This document shows, one piece after another, positions 42,696-49,873 of a stretch of 64,000 nucleotides of DNA. This DNA comes from B73-G16 sp964611295. Lineage in GTDB: Bacteria; Desulfobacterota; B13-G15. The stretch covers positions 124,001 through 188,000 of the forward strand of contig CAZSWV010000002.1 in NCBI GenBank assembly GCA_964611295.1. Direction: 5' to 3'. The notes under the pieces are model-generated. The model did not search any database, was not told the DNA's origin, and worked only from the letters and a program-made list of their open reading frames with translations. Position 1 is the stretch's first letter; each line of letters starts with the position of its first letter. The translations under genes and the position numbers were made by a program.

Positions 42696-43179
42696 TTTCC
42701 CCTTCTCCTTGCCTCCTTACTTTTTCAAAAACAAAGTGGACCAATTTTACCTCATTCTGTCCTCCTTTGAACTTTATCTTCCTCCTGTGCTGGTCCAAAA
42801 AGAAAAATTGAAACCATAAAGCATCCTCTGGTATCGCTTGGGGTATCTTATCCGCCCATTCGATAGCCACTATCGTATCCTCCCTCCACAGGTCTCTGAG
42901 ACCTATCAGTTCTATATCAAGCAAAGACTCCAAGCGATAGAAATCGACGTGGTACAGAGTGAGCCTTCCAGTGTATTCCTGAATTAAAACAAAACTAGGG
43001 CTACTGACCGTCTCAGGTGGTATGCCCAGCCCCTTTGCTAGGCCTCGCACAAAGGTAGTTTTTCCCGCCCCCAGTTCTCCACATAAAGCTAGGATTTGAC
43101 CCCCTGAAAGTACCTTCCCCAATTCCTCGCCAAGCCTCTCTGTCTCCCAAGCGCTTGAGCTCACAAAGCAGACTTCCAT
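42652..43179 (-). CDS. tsaE: tRNA threonylcarbamoyladenosine biosynthesis ATPase TsaE
   Basis: Encodes a 175-residue P-loop protein needed with TsaB, TsaC and TsaD for t6A37 in ANN-decoding tRNAs. Walker A is GELGAGKTTFVRGLAKG, followed by SSPSFVLIQEYTG and the YHVDFYRLE strand. The WADKIP motif is also typical. It follows nnr with a 19-base overlap, a common pairing. A basic C-terminal tail is encoded in the region that overlaps lysC. Confidence 0.95.
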   Translation of the reverse strand: MEVCFVSSSAWETERLGEELGKVLSGGQILALCGELGAGKTTFVRGLAKGLGIPPETVSSPSFVLIQEYTGRLTLYHVDFYRLESLLDIELIGLRDLWREDTIVAIEWADKIPQAIPEDALWFQFFFLDQHRRKIKFKGGQNEVKLVHFVFEKVRRQGEGENGAHSSKVWGDFSS

Positions 43180-44723
43180 TCCTTCAAACGAGTTATGGCC
43201 TTTGGTAAAAACCTTAACAAATCCGTTGCCACTAAAGATAACTCACCTAATTCTTCACAGGCAAGGTCTCCTGCGAGCCCGTGGAGGTAAACCCCTAACT
43301 TTGCGGCCTCCAGAGGTTCTACTCCTTGGGCCAAAAGCCCTCCTATTAACCCGGTGAGGACATCGCCCATACCGCCAGAGGCCATTCCAGGGTTTCCAGT
43401 AGGGTTTATGTAGACAGTGCCGGATGGATCCCCTATGATGGTGCCTGCTCCTTTTAGGACCACGATGACTTCGTATTGCCTTGTCAATGTCCTAACTAGT
43501 TCGAGTTTTCTTGCCTTTACTTCCGATGGTGCCATGCCAACCAATCTCCCCATTTCACCTGGATGAGGTGTAAGGATCAAGGGGGCCTTTTTTGCTTTAA
43601 GAGGTTCCAAATTACCTGCAAGGCAATTGATAGCATCTGCGTCGAACACCATGGGTATAGTGCTTTCCCTCAAAAGCCCATAGATGAGTTCCCTTGTGGC
43701 TTCGCTAACGCCAAGGCCTGGACCCACGGCTAGCGCCTTTTTACCTTCCATAAGGTGAAGGACCTTGCCCAAGGCCTCTTTTGCTAGGAAACCTTCCTCT
43801 TCTGGAAGGGGTTCTGTCATAACCTCAGTAAGTTTGACTTCGAGGATGGGGTTAAGGCTTTCAGGTATTGCAACCGTCACAAGCCCTGCTCCTATCTTAA
43901 GGGCAGCTTCCCCGACCATGGCTGCTGCCCCTGTTTTACCTCTAGAACCAGCCACCACTAAGAGGTGGCCGTAAGTGCCTTTATGCGTGTCCTTTTCCCT
44001 TGGGCCGAGGACTTTAACGTAAAGTTCGTAAGGATCAAGTAAAAAATGGTCACCCGGCTTCTGTTCCAACAACGTCTTTGGGATGCCTATGTCAACCACT
44101 TCAAGGTCTCCCACATATGCAGCACCAGGGTAAACCACCAAACCTACCTTTGGCATACCAAAGGTAATAGTACAGTCAGCCTTTATGGCAGTTTCTTCCA
44201 CTTCCCCTGTTGTCGGATCAACACCTGAAGGTAAATCCAGGGCTACTACTGGTTTCCTCGAGGAGTTCACCAGTTCTATGACTTCCTTAAACAGAGGGCT
44301 AAGCCCCTTTTTTGCCCCTGTTCCTAAAATGGCGTCTACGATAAGATGCGCCCATTCTATGGATTCTTTAACCCATCTTATATTTTGAGCCTCTTTTATT
44401 TCGATAAGTTCACCACCTATTTTGGTCCATATCCTGAGGTTCAGTTCGGCATCTCCTTTTATGGATTCCTTTTCCGCAAGAAGACAAACCTTGACCTCCG
44501 CCCCCCAATTTTTCAAATACCTTGCTACCACAAGACCATCACCGCCGTTGTTCCCCCTCCCACAGAGGACAAGGATTCTTTTCCTTTCAAGCCCATATCG
44601 TTTCTTTATAACCTCCGCTGCTCCCCGTCCTGCGTTCTCCATTAATACTACGCTTGGGATACCTATCTCTCTTATGGCCAATTCGTCAATTTCTCGCATC
44701 TGTCCTGCCGTAAGAACCCTCAC
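43161..44723 (-). CDS. nnr: Bifunctional NAD(P)H-hydrate epimerase / ADP- or ATP-dependent dehydratase
   Basis: Encodes a 520-residue repair enzyme for NADH and NADPH damaged by hydration, a heat-promoted reaction. The N-terminal YjeF epimerase has VLMENAGRGAAEVI and LCGRGNNGGDGLVVARYL. The C-terminal dehydratase has GSRGKTGAAAMVGEAAL, LTPHPGEMGRL and NPGMASGGMGDVLTGL. Both halves look complete. It overlaps acpS by 4 bases and tsaE by 19. The acpS-nnr-tsaE order recurs in several bacterial lineages. Confidence 0.96.
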   Translation of the reverse strand: MRVLTAGQMREIDELAIREIGIPSVVLMENAGRGAAEVIKKRYGLERKRILVLCGRGNNGGDGLVVARYLKNWGAEVKVCLLAEKESIKGDAELNLRIWTKIGGELIEIKEAQNIRWVKESIEWAHLIVDAILGTGAKKGLSPLFKEVIELVNSSRKPVVALDLPSGVDPTTGEVEETAIKADCTITFGMPKVGLVVYPGAAYVGDLEVVDIGIPKTLLEQKPGDHFLLDPYELYVKVLGPREKDTHKGTYGHLLVVAGSRGKTGAAAMVGEAALKIGAGLVTVAIPESLNPILEVKLTEVMTEPLPEEEGFLAKEALGKVLHLMEGKKALAVGPGLGVSEATRELIYGLLRESTIPMVFDADAINCLAGNLEPLKAKKAPLILTPHPGEMGRLVGMAPSEVKARKLELVRTLTRQYEVIVVLKGAGTIIGDPSGTVYINPTGNPGMASGGMGDVLTGLIGGLLAQGVEPLEAAKLGVYLHGLAGDLACEELGELSLVATDLLRFLPKAITRLKEWKSAL

Positions 44724-45088
44724 GCTTGATCCTCCAAAACGACAAAAGCTATGGCATAATTACCCTCATGCGAAATGGATACATGAACTTTCAGCCCTTC
44801 ACATAACTTCGCGGTATTACCGCTTAACACTATCCGAGGTTCCCCTTTTCCTCCTCTGATAATTTCAATCTCCTTCAGGGGGATTTGAAACATCCCCTTA
44901 CCTAAAGCCTTGAGAAAAGCCTCCTTAGCTGCAAAACGTCCGGCAAGGCGTTCCACCCCCTTCTCCCTTTGCAATGCTTCCCTTTCGCCCTTCGAAAAAA
45001 CCTTATCCAAAAATTTTTCACCCCATTTTTCAAAAAGCCCTTTGATACGCCTTACATCTACTATATCTACACCAATCCCCTTCACCAT
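44720..45088 (-). CDS. acpS: Holo-[acyl-carrier-protein] synthase
   Basis: Encodes a 122-residue phosphopantetheinyl transferase that moves the 4'-phosphopantetheine arm of CoA to acyl-carrier protein. The magnesium ligand aspartate lies in GIGVDIVDVRRI and the glutamate in AGRFAAKEAFLKALG. It is first in a nine-gene run ending with the diadenylate cyclase. The start codon is 7 bases from a TATATT -10 element with no Shine-Dalgarno, so the mRNA is probably leaderless. Confidence 0.95.
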   Translation of the reverse strand: MVKGIGVDIVDVRRIKGLFEKWGEKFLDKVFSKGEREALQREKGVERLAGRFAAKEAFLKALGKGMFQIPLKEIEIIRGGKGEPRIVLSGNTAKLCEGLKVHVSISHEGNYAIAFVVLEDQA

Positions 45089-45095
45089 CTGCTTA

Positions 45096-45125
45096 AATAT
45101 ACCTCTGGCCTTTTTTCAATTTCAA
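45096..45125 (-). promoter_or_regulatory. Predicted promoter of the acpS-to-diadenylate cyclase operon
   Basis: On the minus strand TTGAAA (45125-45120), an 18-base spacer and TATATT (45101-45096) stand directly before the acpS ATG. The predicted transcription start falls at or next to the start codon. Confidence 0.5.
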
Positions 45126-45198
45126 CACAACTAAAAGCCCTTGACTTAAATCCTTATTATCCCTCGAAACCAAGCAAGAAAACCCTACACAGAAAAAA

Positions 45199-45441
45199 AT
45201 GAAGGACAAAATAGTAATAGGACAAGCAGTTTCGCTAACAGGCCCTATGGCTATGGTGCATTTATCAGGTCCGGAACAGACACAACAACTATGGATAGAG
45301 GAAGTAAACGCGAAAGGTAGTATTTACGTGAAGGAATATGGTAGACGTTTGCCAATTGTGAGAATCCAATATGACGACAAGAGCAATCCTTCGAGCTATA
45401 CATAGCTTTTAACGTCAATTTATTACTCTATAACGGGTTAT
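45199..45441 (+). pseudogene. Decayed branched-chain amino acid ABC transporter binding protein (LivJ-type) fragment
   Basis: The first 68 codons encode KDKIVIGQAVSLTGPMA and LWIEEVNAKGSIYVKEYG with YDDKSNPSS, the N-terminal lobe of a LivJ-type periplasmic binding protein. The frame then stops at 45403-45405. After a small deletion or shift near 45393 the next frame continues ELYIAFNVNLLLYNGLS, resembling the family's LYEKLI-KVDLLL stretch, before another stop. No signal peptide remains, and about 300 residues of the normal protein are missing. A short open stretch at 45452-45529 (ILLPMTTIITRW) may be a further remnant. I read this as gene decay after deletion. Confidence 0.75.
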
Positions 45442-45531
45442 CTTGATTTTAACTGTAATGTACCTTCCAAACGGTATACTCCTTCCTATGACAACTATAA
45501 TAACGCGATGGATAAAAAGGATTAAATGAGA

Positions 45532-45566
45532 AATATCCTGATATCCTAAAGTTGATACAGGATATT
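45532..45566. repeat. Inverted repeat after the near-KaiC gene
   Basis: AATATCCTG (45532-45540) and CAGGATATT (45558-45566) form a 9-bp dyad with a 17-base spacer, 7 bases beyond the stop of the minus-strand gene at 45573. No U-tract follows on either strand. It could be a weak 3'-end hairpin or debris of the pseudogene region. Confidence 0.4.
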
Positions 45567-45572
45567 AGTCCT

Positions 45573-46232
45573 TTATGCTATAGAATGCGTTTTCAAATAT
45601 TCCTTAATTTCATGCAACAAGGCAGCAGGACTTTCAATGGGATAATGTAAATTTCTAATAATATCGGTAGCTCGCACACCTTTGATGACAACTTCTCTAA
45701 ACTTTTCCTCTAACTCTTCTGAATTATGAATAGGATATTTTACTCCTTTTGTATGCCTAAGTACGATATATACCCATGGTATTTCCAACATTTCTGCTAC
45801 CCGTTCAATCATTGACGAACAATAATGTAATAACGTCTGTGCTTCACGACCTTGCTTTATTTCTCTGTAAGCAAGTTTTGCAATAGCACCTGCTATATGC
45901 GTTTTAAGATTTTTGGGTTCCTCTTTAGCAAGATTTTCTATATTTTCTATCCTCTGTAACACCAAATGTGGATCTGAATAAAGTATGTTTTTCACAGTAT
46001 TCTTAGTAATTCCCACTTTTTGAGCAATTTCTTCGTGGCTTTTTAAATACTCCTCTTTAAGCACCACCACAAAACAAGCCCTTGCAAGAGATGGCAACCA
46101 TGTCAAGCTTCTAAATTCTGCCAGCTTATTTAATCCCCCTAATAAATCGATCGCCTTCATGAAGACACGACCTATAAGTTGTTCGATTTCCATCTCCGAA
46201 ACAAAAGGCATTGTCACTACTGGCATGTTCAT
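45573..46232 (-). CDS. HTH regulatory protein paired with a KaiC-like ATPase (near-KaiC domain type)
   Basis: Encodes 219 residues. A helix-turn-helix segment (SHEEIAQKVGITKNTVKNIL, about residues 65-84) suggests nucleic-acid binding. The rest is helical (LKTHIAGAIAKLAYREIKQG, HYCSSMIERVAEML) and has no enzyme motif I recognise. It fits the description of a regulatory domain found next to KaiC-like genes in archaea. Its start overlaps the ATPase stop by 4 bases, so the two are made together. The output is unknown. Confidence 0.7.
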   Translation of the reverse strand: MNMPVVTMPFVSEMEIEQLIGRVFMKAIDLLGGLNKLAEFRSLTWLPSLARACFVVVLKEEYLKSHEEIAQKVGITKNTVKNILYSDPHLVLQRIENIENLAKEEPKNLKTHIAGAIAKLAYREIKQGREAQTLLHYCSSMIERVAEMLEIPWVYIVLRHTKGVKYPIHNSEELEEKFREVVIKGVRATDIIRNLHYPIESPAALLHEIKEYLKTHSIA

Positions 46233-47110
46233 CCTCCTTTCACAAGCTTTGAAATAGGTTCTTTTATCATTACAAGTCCTTCATCAGTAATTTCCAATAA
46301 ATAAGTCCTCGTATCGTGTCCGCACATTCTACATCCATCAATCCTAAACAACCTTATTACATCTCCTATTTCTTTTTTATATAGTTTAGCTTTAAAAGGC
46401 GAATTTATAAGTTCTTTAGATAAAACCATGGTCCCATCAACAATGTGCCCAACGGCATAACCACCGGCAGCTTCTGCTGTCAATTCCTCATGCCCACTCC
46501 TCTTTTGCGAAACCAGTAAGGCTGTCTGATGCCATTTTTTTAGAAAGCCGAAGAGTTGCCTAACTACAGCCCTAGCCAGCATTTCTTTTGTCTCAAAAAG
46601 TCCTGTAACCGAATCTACAATAACAAACTCTGTTTTATATTTTTTGATCAAATGGGCCATTGTCGCAAGTAAATCAGGAAGATTTTCTCTGAACCTTGTG
46701 GAACTAGCTGCATCGACAATTATTATGTTGTCTCCAAATTTGTTGAAATCCAAACCCATGGCAGTAGCCCTAAGCGAAAGAGAAGCGGCAATGAAATCGG
46801 CTGGCGTCTCTACTGTTACAAATATAACTTTATGATTTTCATAAGCCTGTTTGACTGCAAATTGTTCCACCATCAAAGATTTACCGGTATCTGAAATCCC
46901 GGTAATGTTAAACACTGAATAGGCAGGAATCCCATTTAGTGACTTTTTCGTTATTTTCCCGTTCTCGTTTTCCACTGTATAGAAAAGGGAATCAAGCCCA
47001 GGTATGCCTGTAGGAATGCCTCTGAGTACAGGTGCTTTCTTATATGCCTCACTGCCACTGTAAACGTCATTAAGGTTGATTTCCCCTTTTTCGTAAAATT
47101 CCCTTCCCAT
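46229..47110 (-). CDS. KaiC/RadA-like RecA-superfamily ATPase
   Basis: Encodes a single-domain 293-residue ATPase. Walker A is NITGISDTGKSLMVEQ, the glutamate region is FVTVETPADF, and Walker B is TEFVIVDSVTGLF. A C-terminal C-x2-C (GCRMCGHDTRTYLLEI) may bind metal. It lacks the second ATPase domain and phosphorylation sites of circadian KaiC and has no Lon-like domain as in RadA. The group is mainly archaeal, and signalling or regulation is the usual guess. It is upstream of, and coupled to, the HTH gene, with a TTGAAG-17-TAATTT promoter. Confidence 0.8.
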   Translation of the reverse strand: MGREFYEKGEINLNDVYSGSEAYKKAPVLRGIPTGIPGLDSLFYTVENENGKITKKSLNGIPAYSVFNITGISDTGKSLMVEQFAVKQAYENHKVIFVTVETPADFIAASLSLRATAMGLDFNKFGDNIIIVDAASSTRFRENLPDLLATMAHLIKKYKTEFVIVDSVTGLFETKEMLARAVVRQLFGFLKKWHQTALLVSQKRSGHEELTAEAAGGYAVGHIVDGTMVLSKELINSPFKAKLYKKEIGDVIRLFRIDGCRMCGHDTRTYLLEITDEGLVMIKEPISKLVKGG

Positions 47111-47140
47111 CGCTTGAAAAGTTGTTCTTTTGCATTTTTA

Positions 47141-47169
47141 AAATTAAAACCTTAAGCAGTTGCCTTCAA
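47141..47169 (-). promoter_or_regulatory. Predicted promoter of the KaiC-like/HTH pair
   Basis: On the minus strand TTGAAG (47169-47164) and TAATTT (47146-47141) are 17 bases apart, about 30 bases before the ATPase start codon. It is divergent from the pan promoter 40 bases away, so shared control is possible. Confidence 0.45.
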
Positions 47170-47209
47170 GAAACGTTTTTGACACAAAAATCGGTATTCT
47201 CAAAGGTAC

Positions 47210-47238
47210 TTGACCTTTGGATTTACTTTTTTTATCCT
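47210..47238 (+). promoter_or_regulatory. Predicted promoter of the panBCD operon
   Basis: TTGACC (47210-47215), a 17-base spacer and TATCCT (47233-47238) precede the structured leader. Transcription should begin near 47245, giving a leader of about 158 bases before panB. Confidence 0.6.
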
Positions 47239-47256
47239 GGTAAAAGGAAGTTTTTG

Positions 47257-47383
47257 GCCTGAGCCTCTTTTAAAAGGGGCAGGGCACAGGAAAGGAAGAA
47301 GGTGGCATATGCCGCTTGGATCCAGCGATGTCTGGACTGAGACGGAAGGGAAAACCTTCTGGAAGGTCCAGAAGGTTTTTTTG
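47257..47383 (+). promoter_or_regulatory. pan-motif-like regulatory leader with intrinsic terminator
   Basis: The panB leader holds two hairpins and a terminator. Hairpin 1 (47257-47285) has an internal GA/A loop. Hairpin 2 (47312-47345) is a stem interrupted by two single bulged adenines, at 47320 and 47342. This matches the published pan motif, an RNA upstream of pantothenate genes described as a stem with two conserved bulged A residues, often in tandem. The terminator (47351-47383) has a CCTTCTGG/CCAGAAGG stem and seven T residues. GGAAGG at 47344-47349 can pair with its left arm, so an antiterminator that excludes hairpin 2 is possible. Confidence 0.75.
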
Positions 47384-47402
47384 TGCTTGAAAGGAGGAGA
47401 GT

Positions 47403-48197
47403 ATGTCAAAAAAACTGACGGTTCCTGAAATACAAAAGAAGAAGGGAACAGGTGAAAAGATTACTATGCTTACCGCCTATGATGCGCCTATGGCTGAAAT
47501 ACTTGACGAAAGTGGAATTGATATCATTTTAGTTGGCGATTCAGTGGGTACTGTGCTATTAGCGTATCCAAACACCCTTCCAGTGACTGTGGAGGAGATG
47601 ATATATCACACAAAAGCTGTAACGCGAAAAGTGAGGAGGGCCTTAGTAGTAATAGACATGCCTTTTATGTCTTATCAAGTGAGTATTGAAGATGCCAAAA
47701 AAAATGCAGGACGCATGATAAAAGAAAGCGGAGCAGAAGCTGTAAAAATAGAAGGAGGGAAAGCCATAGCCGATACTATAAAGGCCATTGTGGACATAGA
47801 TATCCCTGTTATGGGACATATAGGTCTCACACCGCAATCTATCCATAAATTTGGAGGATATAAGATCCAAAAACACCGCGAAAAACTCATCGAAGATGCA
47901 AAAGCTGTAGAAGAAGCAGGGGCCTTTGCTATTGTTTTGGAGTGCGTCCCTGAAGAGATTGCTAAAGAGATCACCGAAAGCCTATCAATACCCACCATCG
48001 GTATAGGGGCTGGAAGGTATTGCGATGGTCAAGTGTTGGTGATCCACGATCTTTTGGGATTATTAGGGGATTTCAGACCGAAGTTCGTAAAAAGATATGT
48101 GGACCTAAGGAGCATAATTTCCAACGCAGTCAAGGAGTTCATAGAGGATGTGAAAACCGGAAGATTTCCATCTGAGGAACACATCTTTAGGCTTTAA
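47403..48197 (+). CDS. panB: 3-methyl-2-oxobutanoate hydroxymethyltransferase
   Basis: Encodes a 264-residue PanB that transfers a hydroxymethyl group from methylene-tetrahydrofolate to ketoisovalerate, the first step to pantoate. Conserved segments are MLTAYDAPMAEILDESGID, VGDSVGTVLLAYPNTLPVT and PVMGHIGLTPQSIHKFGG. The ATG follows AAAGGAGGAG and the attenuator described upstream. It leads panB-panC-panD. The next step, ketopantoate reduction (PanE or IlvC), is not encoded here. Confidence 0.97.
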   Translation: MSKKLTVPEIQKKKGTGEKITMLTAYDAPMAEILDESGIDIILVGDSVGTVLLAYPNTLPVTVEEMIYHTKAVTRKVRRALVVIDMPFMSYQVSIEDAKKNAGRMIKESGAEAVKIEGGKAIADTIKAIVDIDIPVMGHIGLTPQSIHKFGGYKIQKHREKLIEDAKAVEEAGAFAIVLECVPEEIAKEITESLSIPTIGIGAGRYCDGQVLVIHDLLGLLGDFRPKFVKRYVDLRSIISNAVKEFIEDVKTGRFPSEEHIFRL

Positions 48198-48208
48198 AGG
48201 AGGAAATT

Positions 48209-49084
48209 GTGGAGGTTGTAAAAAAACCAAAAGAAATGCAAACAAAGGCAGAAGAATGGCGCAAGAGCGGGCTTCGAATCGCTTTTGTGCCGACCATGGG
48301 ATATTTCCATGAAGGTCACCTTTCGTTGATGAGAGAAGGCAAGAAAAGGGGCGACGTCCTCGTCGTAAGCATCTTTGTTAATCCATTACAATTTGGTCCC
48401 TCTGAAGACTACGCACGTTATCCTCGTGATTTACAACGTGATCTCCAATTGGCTCAAAAAGAAGGGGTAGATGTAGTATTCGCTCCTGAAGTTGAAGACA
48501 TGTATGGACTAAATTTTCAAACTTTTGTTGAAGTAACAGAATTGCAAAAACCTCTCTGTGGTGAAAAACGTCCTGGACATTTTAAGGGTGTTGCTACAGT
48601 AGTAGCTAAACTTTTTAACATAGTTAAACCTCACGTTGCTATTTTCGGACTTAAGGATTACCAACAGTATCTCATCATCAAAAAGATGGTGGAAGATTTA
48701 AATATGGATATTGAAATAGTTGGAATGCCAACTGTCAGGGAAAAAGACGGCTTAGCAGCTAGCTCACGCAACGCATATCTTAATTCTGAAGAAAGGAAAG
48801 CTGCGTTGTGTTTGTTTAAGGGCTTAAGTGAAGCAAAGAAGGCCTTTTTGGCAGGTGAAAAGGATGCAAATCGATTGTTGAAAATAGCAAGATCTGTCAT
48901 AGAGTCTGAACCTCTTGTCAGGTTGGAATACCTTGAGTTGCGTGATCCAGATGATCTTCGGCCTCTAGAGGGAGAAGTTGAAAGGGGACTCATAGCTTTA
49001 GCCGCATGGGTAGGTAATACCCGCCTTATCGACAACATGCTTTTAGGGGAGGATTACCGTGCAGAGGATCATGCTGAAGGCTAA
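48209..49084 (+). CDS. panC: Pantothenate synthetase
   Basis: Encodes a 291-residue PanC that condenses pantoate and beta-alanine with ATP. The nucleotide-binding start is VPTMGYFHEGHLSLM (HxGH motif), followed by SIFVNPLQFGPSEDYARYPR and GLAASSRNAYLN. The start codon is GTG, placed by AAAGGAGG 6 bases upstream. It follows panB by 11 bases and overlaps panD by 26 bases. Confidence 0.97.
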   Translation: MEVVKKPKEMQTKAEEWRKSGLRIAFVPTMGYFHEGHLSLMREGKKRGDVLVVSIFVNPLQFGPSEDYARYPRDLQRDLQLAQKEGVDVVFAPEVEDMYGLNFQTFVEVTELQKPLCGEKRPGHFKGVATVVAKLFNIVKPHVAIFGLKDYQQYLIIKKMVEDLNMDIEIVGMPTVREKDGLAASSRNAYLNSEERKAALCLFKGLSEAKKAFLAGEKDANRLLKIARSVIESEPLVRLEYLELRDPDDLRPLEGEVERGLIALAAWVGNTRLIDNMLLGEDYRAEDHAEG

Positions 49085-49445
49085 GATCCATAGGGCACGG
49101 GTTACAGAACATAACTTAGACTATGAAGGTAGCATAACTATCGACGAAGCGTTGATGGAAGCAGCAGGTATATTACCCTTTGAACAGGTGCAGGTGTACA
49201 ACGTAAGCAATGGCAATCGTTTTGAAACCTATGTCATCAAAGGTAAGAGAAGTAGTGGCATTATTTGTGTAAACGGAGCAGCAGCTCATTTAGCTAAAAC
49301 CGGGGATATAGTGATCATCGCTTCCTACGGGATATTTTCTGAGGAAGAAGTGAAATCACATCATCCCAATTTGGTCTACGTGGACGAAGAAAACAGGATC
49401 ATAAAGGTCATCAAAGGTCACCCTCCTCTTGAAGCCTCCCCTTGA
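49059..49445 (+). CDS. panD: Aspartate 1-decarboxylase proenzyme
   Basis: Encodes the pyruvoyl-dependent enzyme that makes beta-alanine from aspartate for PanC. The self-cleavage site is G24-S25 (LDYEGSITID). Using the GTG at 49059 gives the same MxxxM start and G24-S25 numbering as E. coli PanD, and a GGGGAGG site precedes it. The 128-residue length is normal. The protein needs no PanZ-like factor in many bacteria, and none is seen here. Confidence 0.96.
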   Translation: MQRIMLKAKIHRARVTEHNLDYEGSITIDEALMEAAGILPFEQVQVYNVSNGNRFETYVIKGKRSSGIICVNGAAAHLAKTGDIVIIASYGIFSEEEVKSHHPNLVYVDEENRIIKVIKGHPPLEASP

Positions 49446-49495
49446 AAGCCTTAAGTTTTTAGCGGGACTAGGTGCAAAAAGGGGGTGAGAGGGGA

Positions 49496-49873
49496 GTGGA
49501 AAAACTTCTCTCTTTACAAGAGATAGTGGAAAAATTTCAAAAAGGCGAAAACCTTTTCGATATAACGATTGAAAAATGGCGCAGGATAAGGAACTTTTTA
49601 AAGGAAAAAGGGAAAGAGGTAGTCCCAATTATCTTAGACAACGCGCGAACAGGAGGGCCTTTTTGTTTAGAGTTTAATCAACAATGTAGTCTTTGCATAA
49701 TTAAACAATGGTGTAGAGACCCTAATGGTTTCTATCAAAATGTAATGCGTTACCTTTATATGTACGCGTCTACAGGCGATTATTATTACAAACAAAGAGC
49801 CATAAAAGAAATAGACAAGTTTATCGAAGAGATCACTAAATTCAAAGAAACAATAAAAGAAAGAATCAATTAA
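49496..49873 (+). CDS. Small protein with a C-x6-C-x2-C-x5-C motif, unknown function
   Basis: I do not recognise the family. The 125-residue protein is mostly helical and charged. Its central cysteines C57, C64, C67 and C73 have exactly the spacing of the [4Fe-4S] loop of endonuclease III and MutY, but no helix-hairpin-helix or glycosylase domain is present. The C-terminal 50 residues look like a long amphipathic helix rich in Y, K and E. I chose the GTG at 49496 behind a G-rich site. A GTG at 49472 would add 8 residues. Its stop overlaps the KptA-like start (TAATG), so the two proteins are probably made together. Confidence 0.7.
   Translation: MEKLLSLQEIVEKFQKGENLFDITIEKWRRIRNFLKEKGKEVVPIILDNARTGGPFCLEFNQQCSLCIIKQWCRDPNGFYQNVMRYLYMYASTGDYYYKQRAIKEIDKFIEEITKFKETIKERIN

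Noticed and set aside
47257..47345. TPP or SAM riboswitch upstream of panB
   Set aside because: GCCTGAG and CTGAGA-like words occur, but the conserved TPP and S-box cores are absent. The bulged-A hairpins fit the pan motif better.
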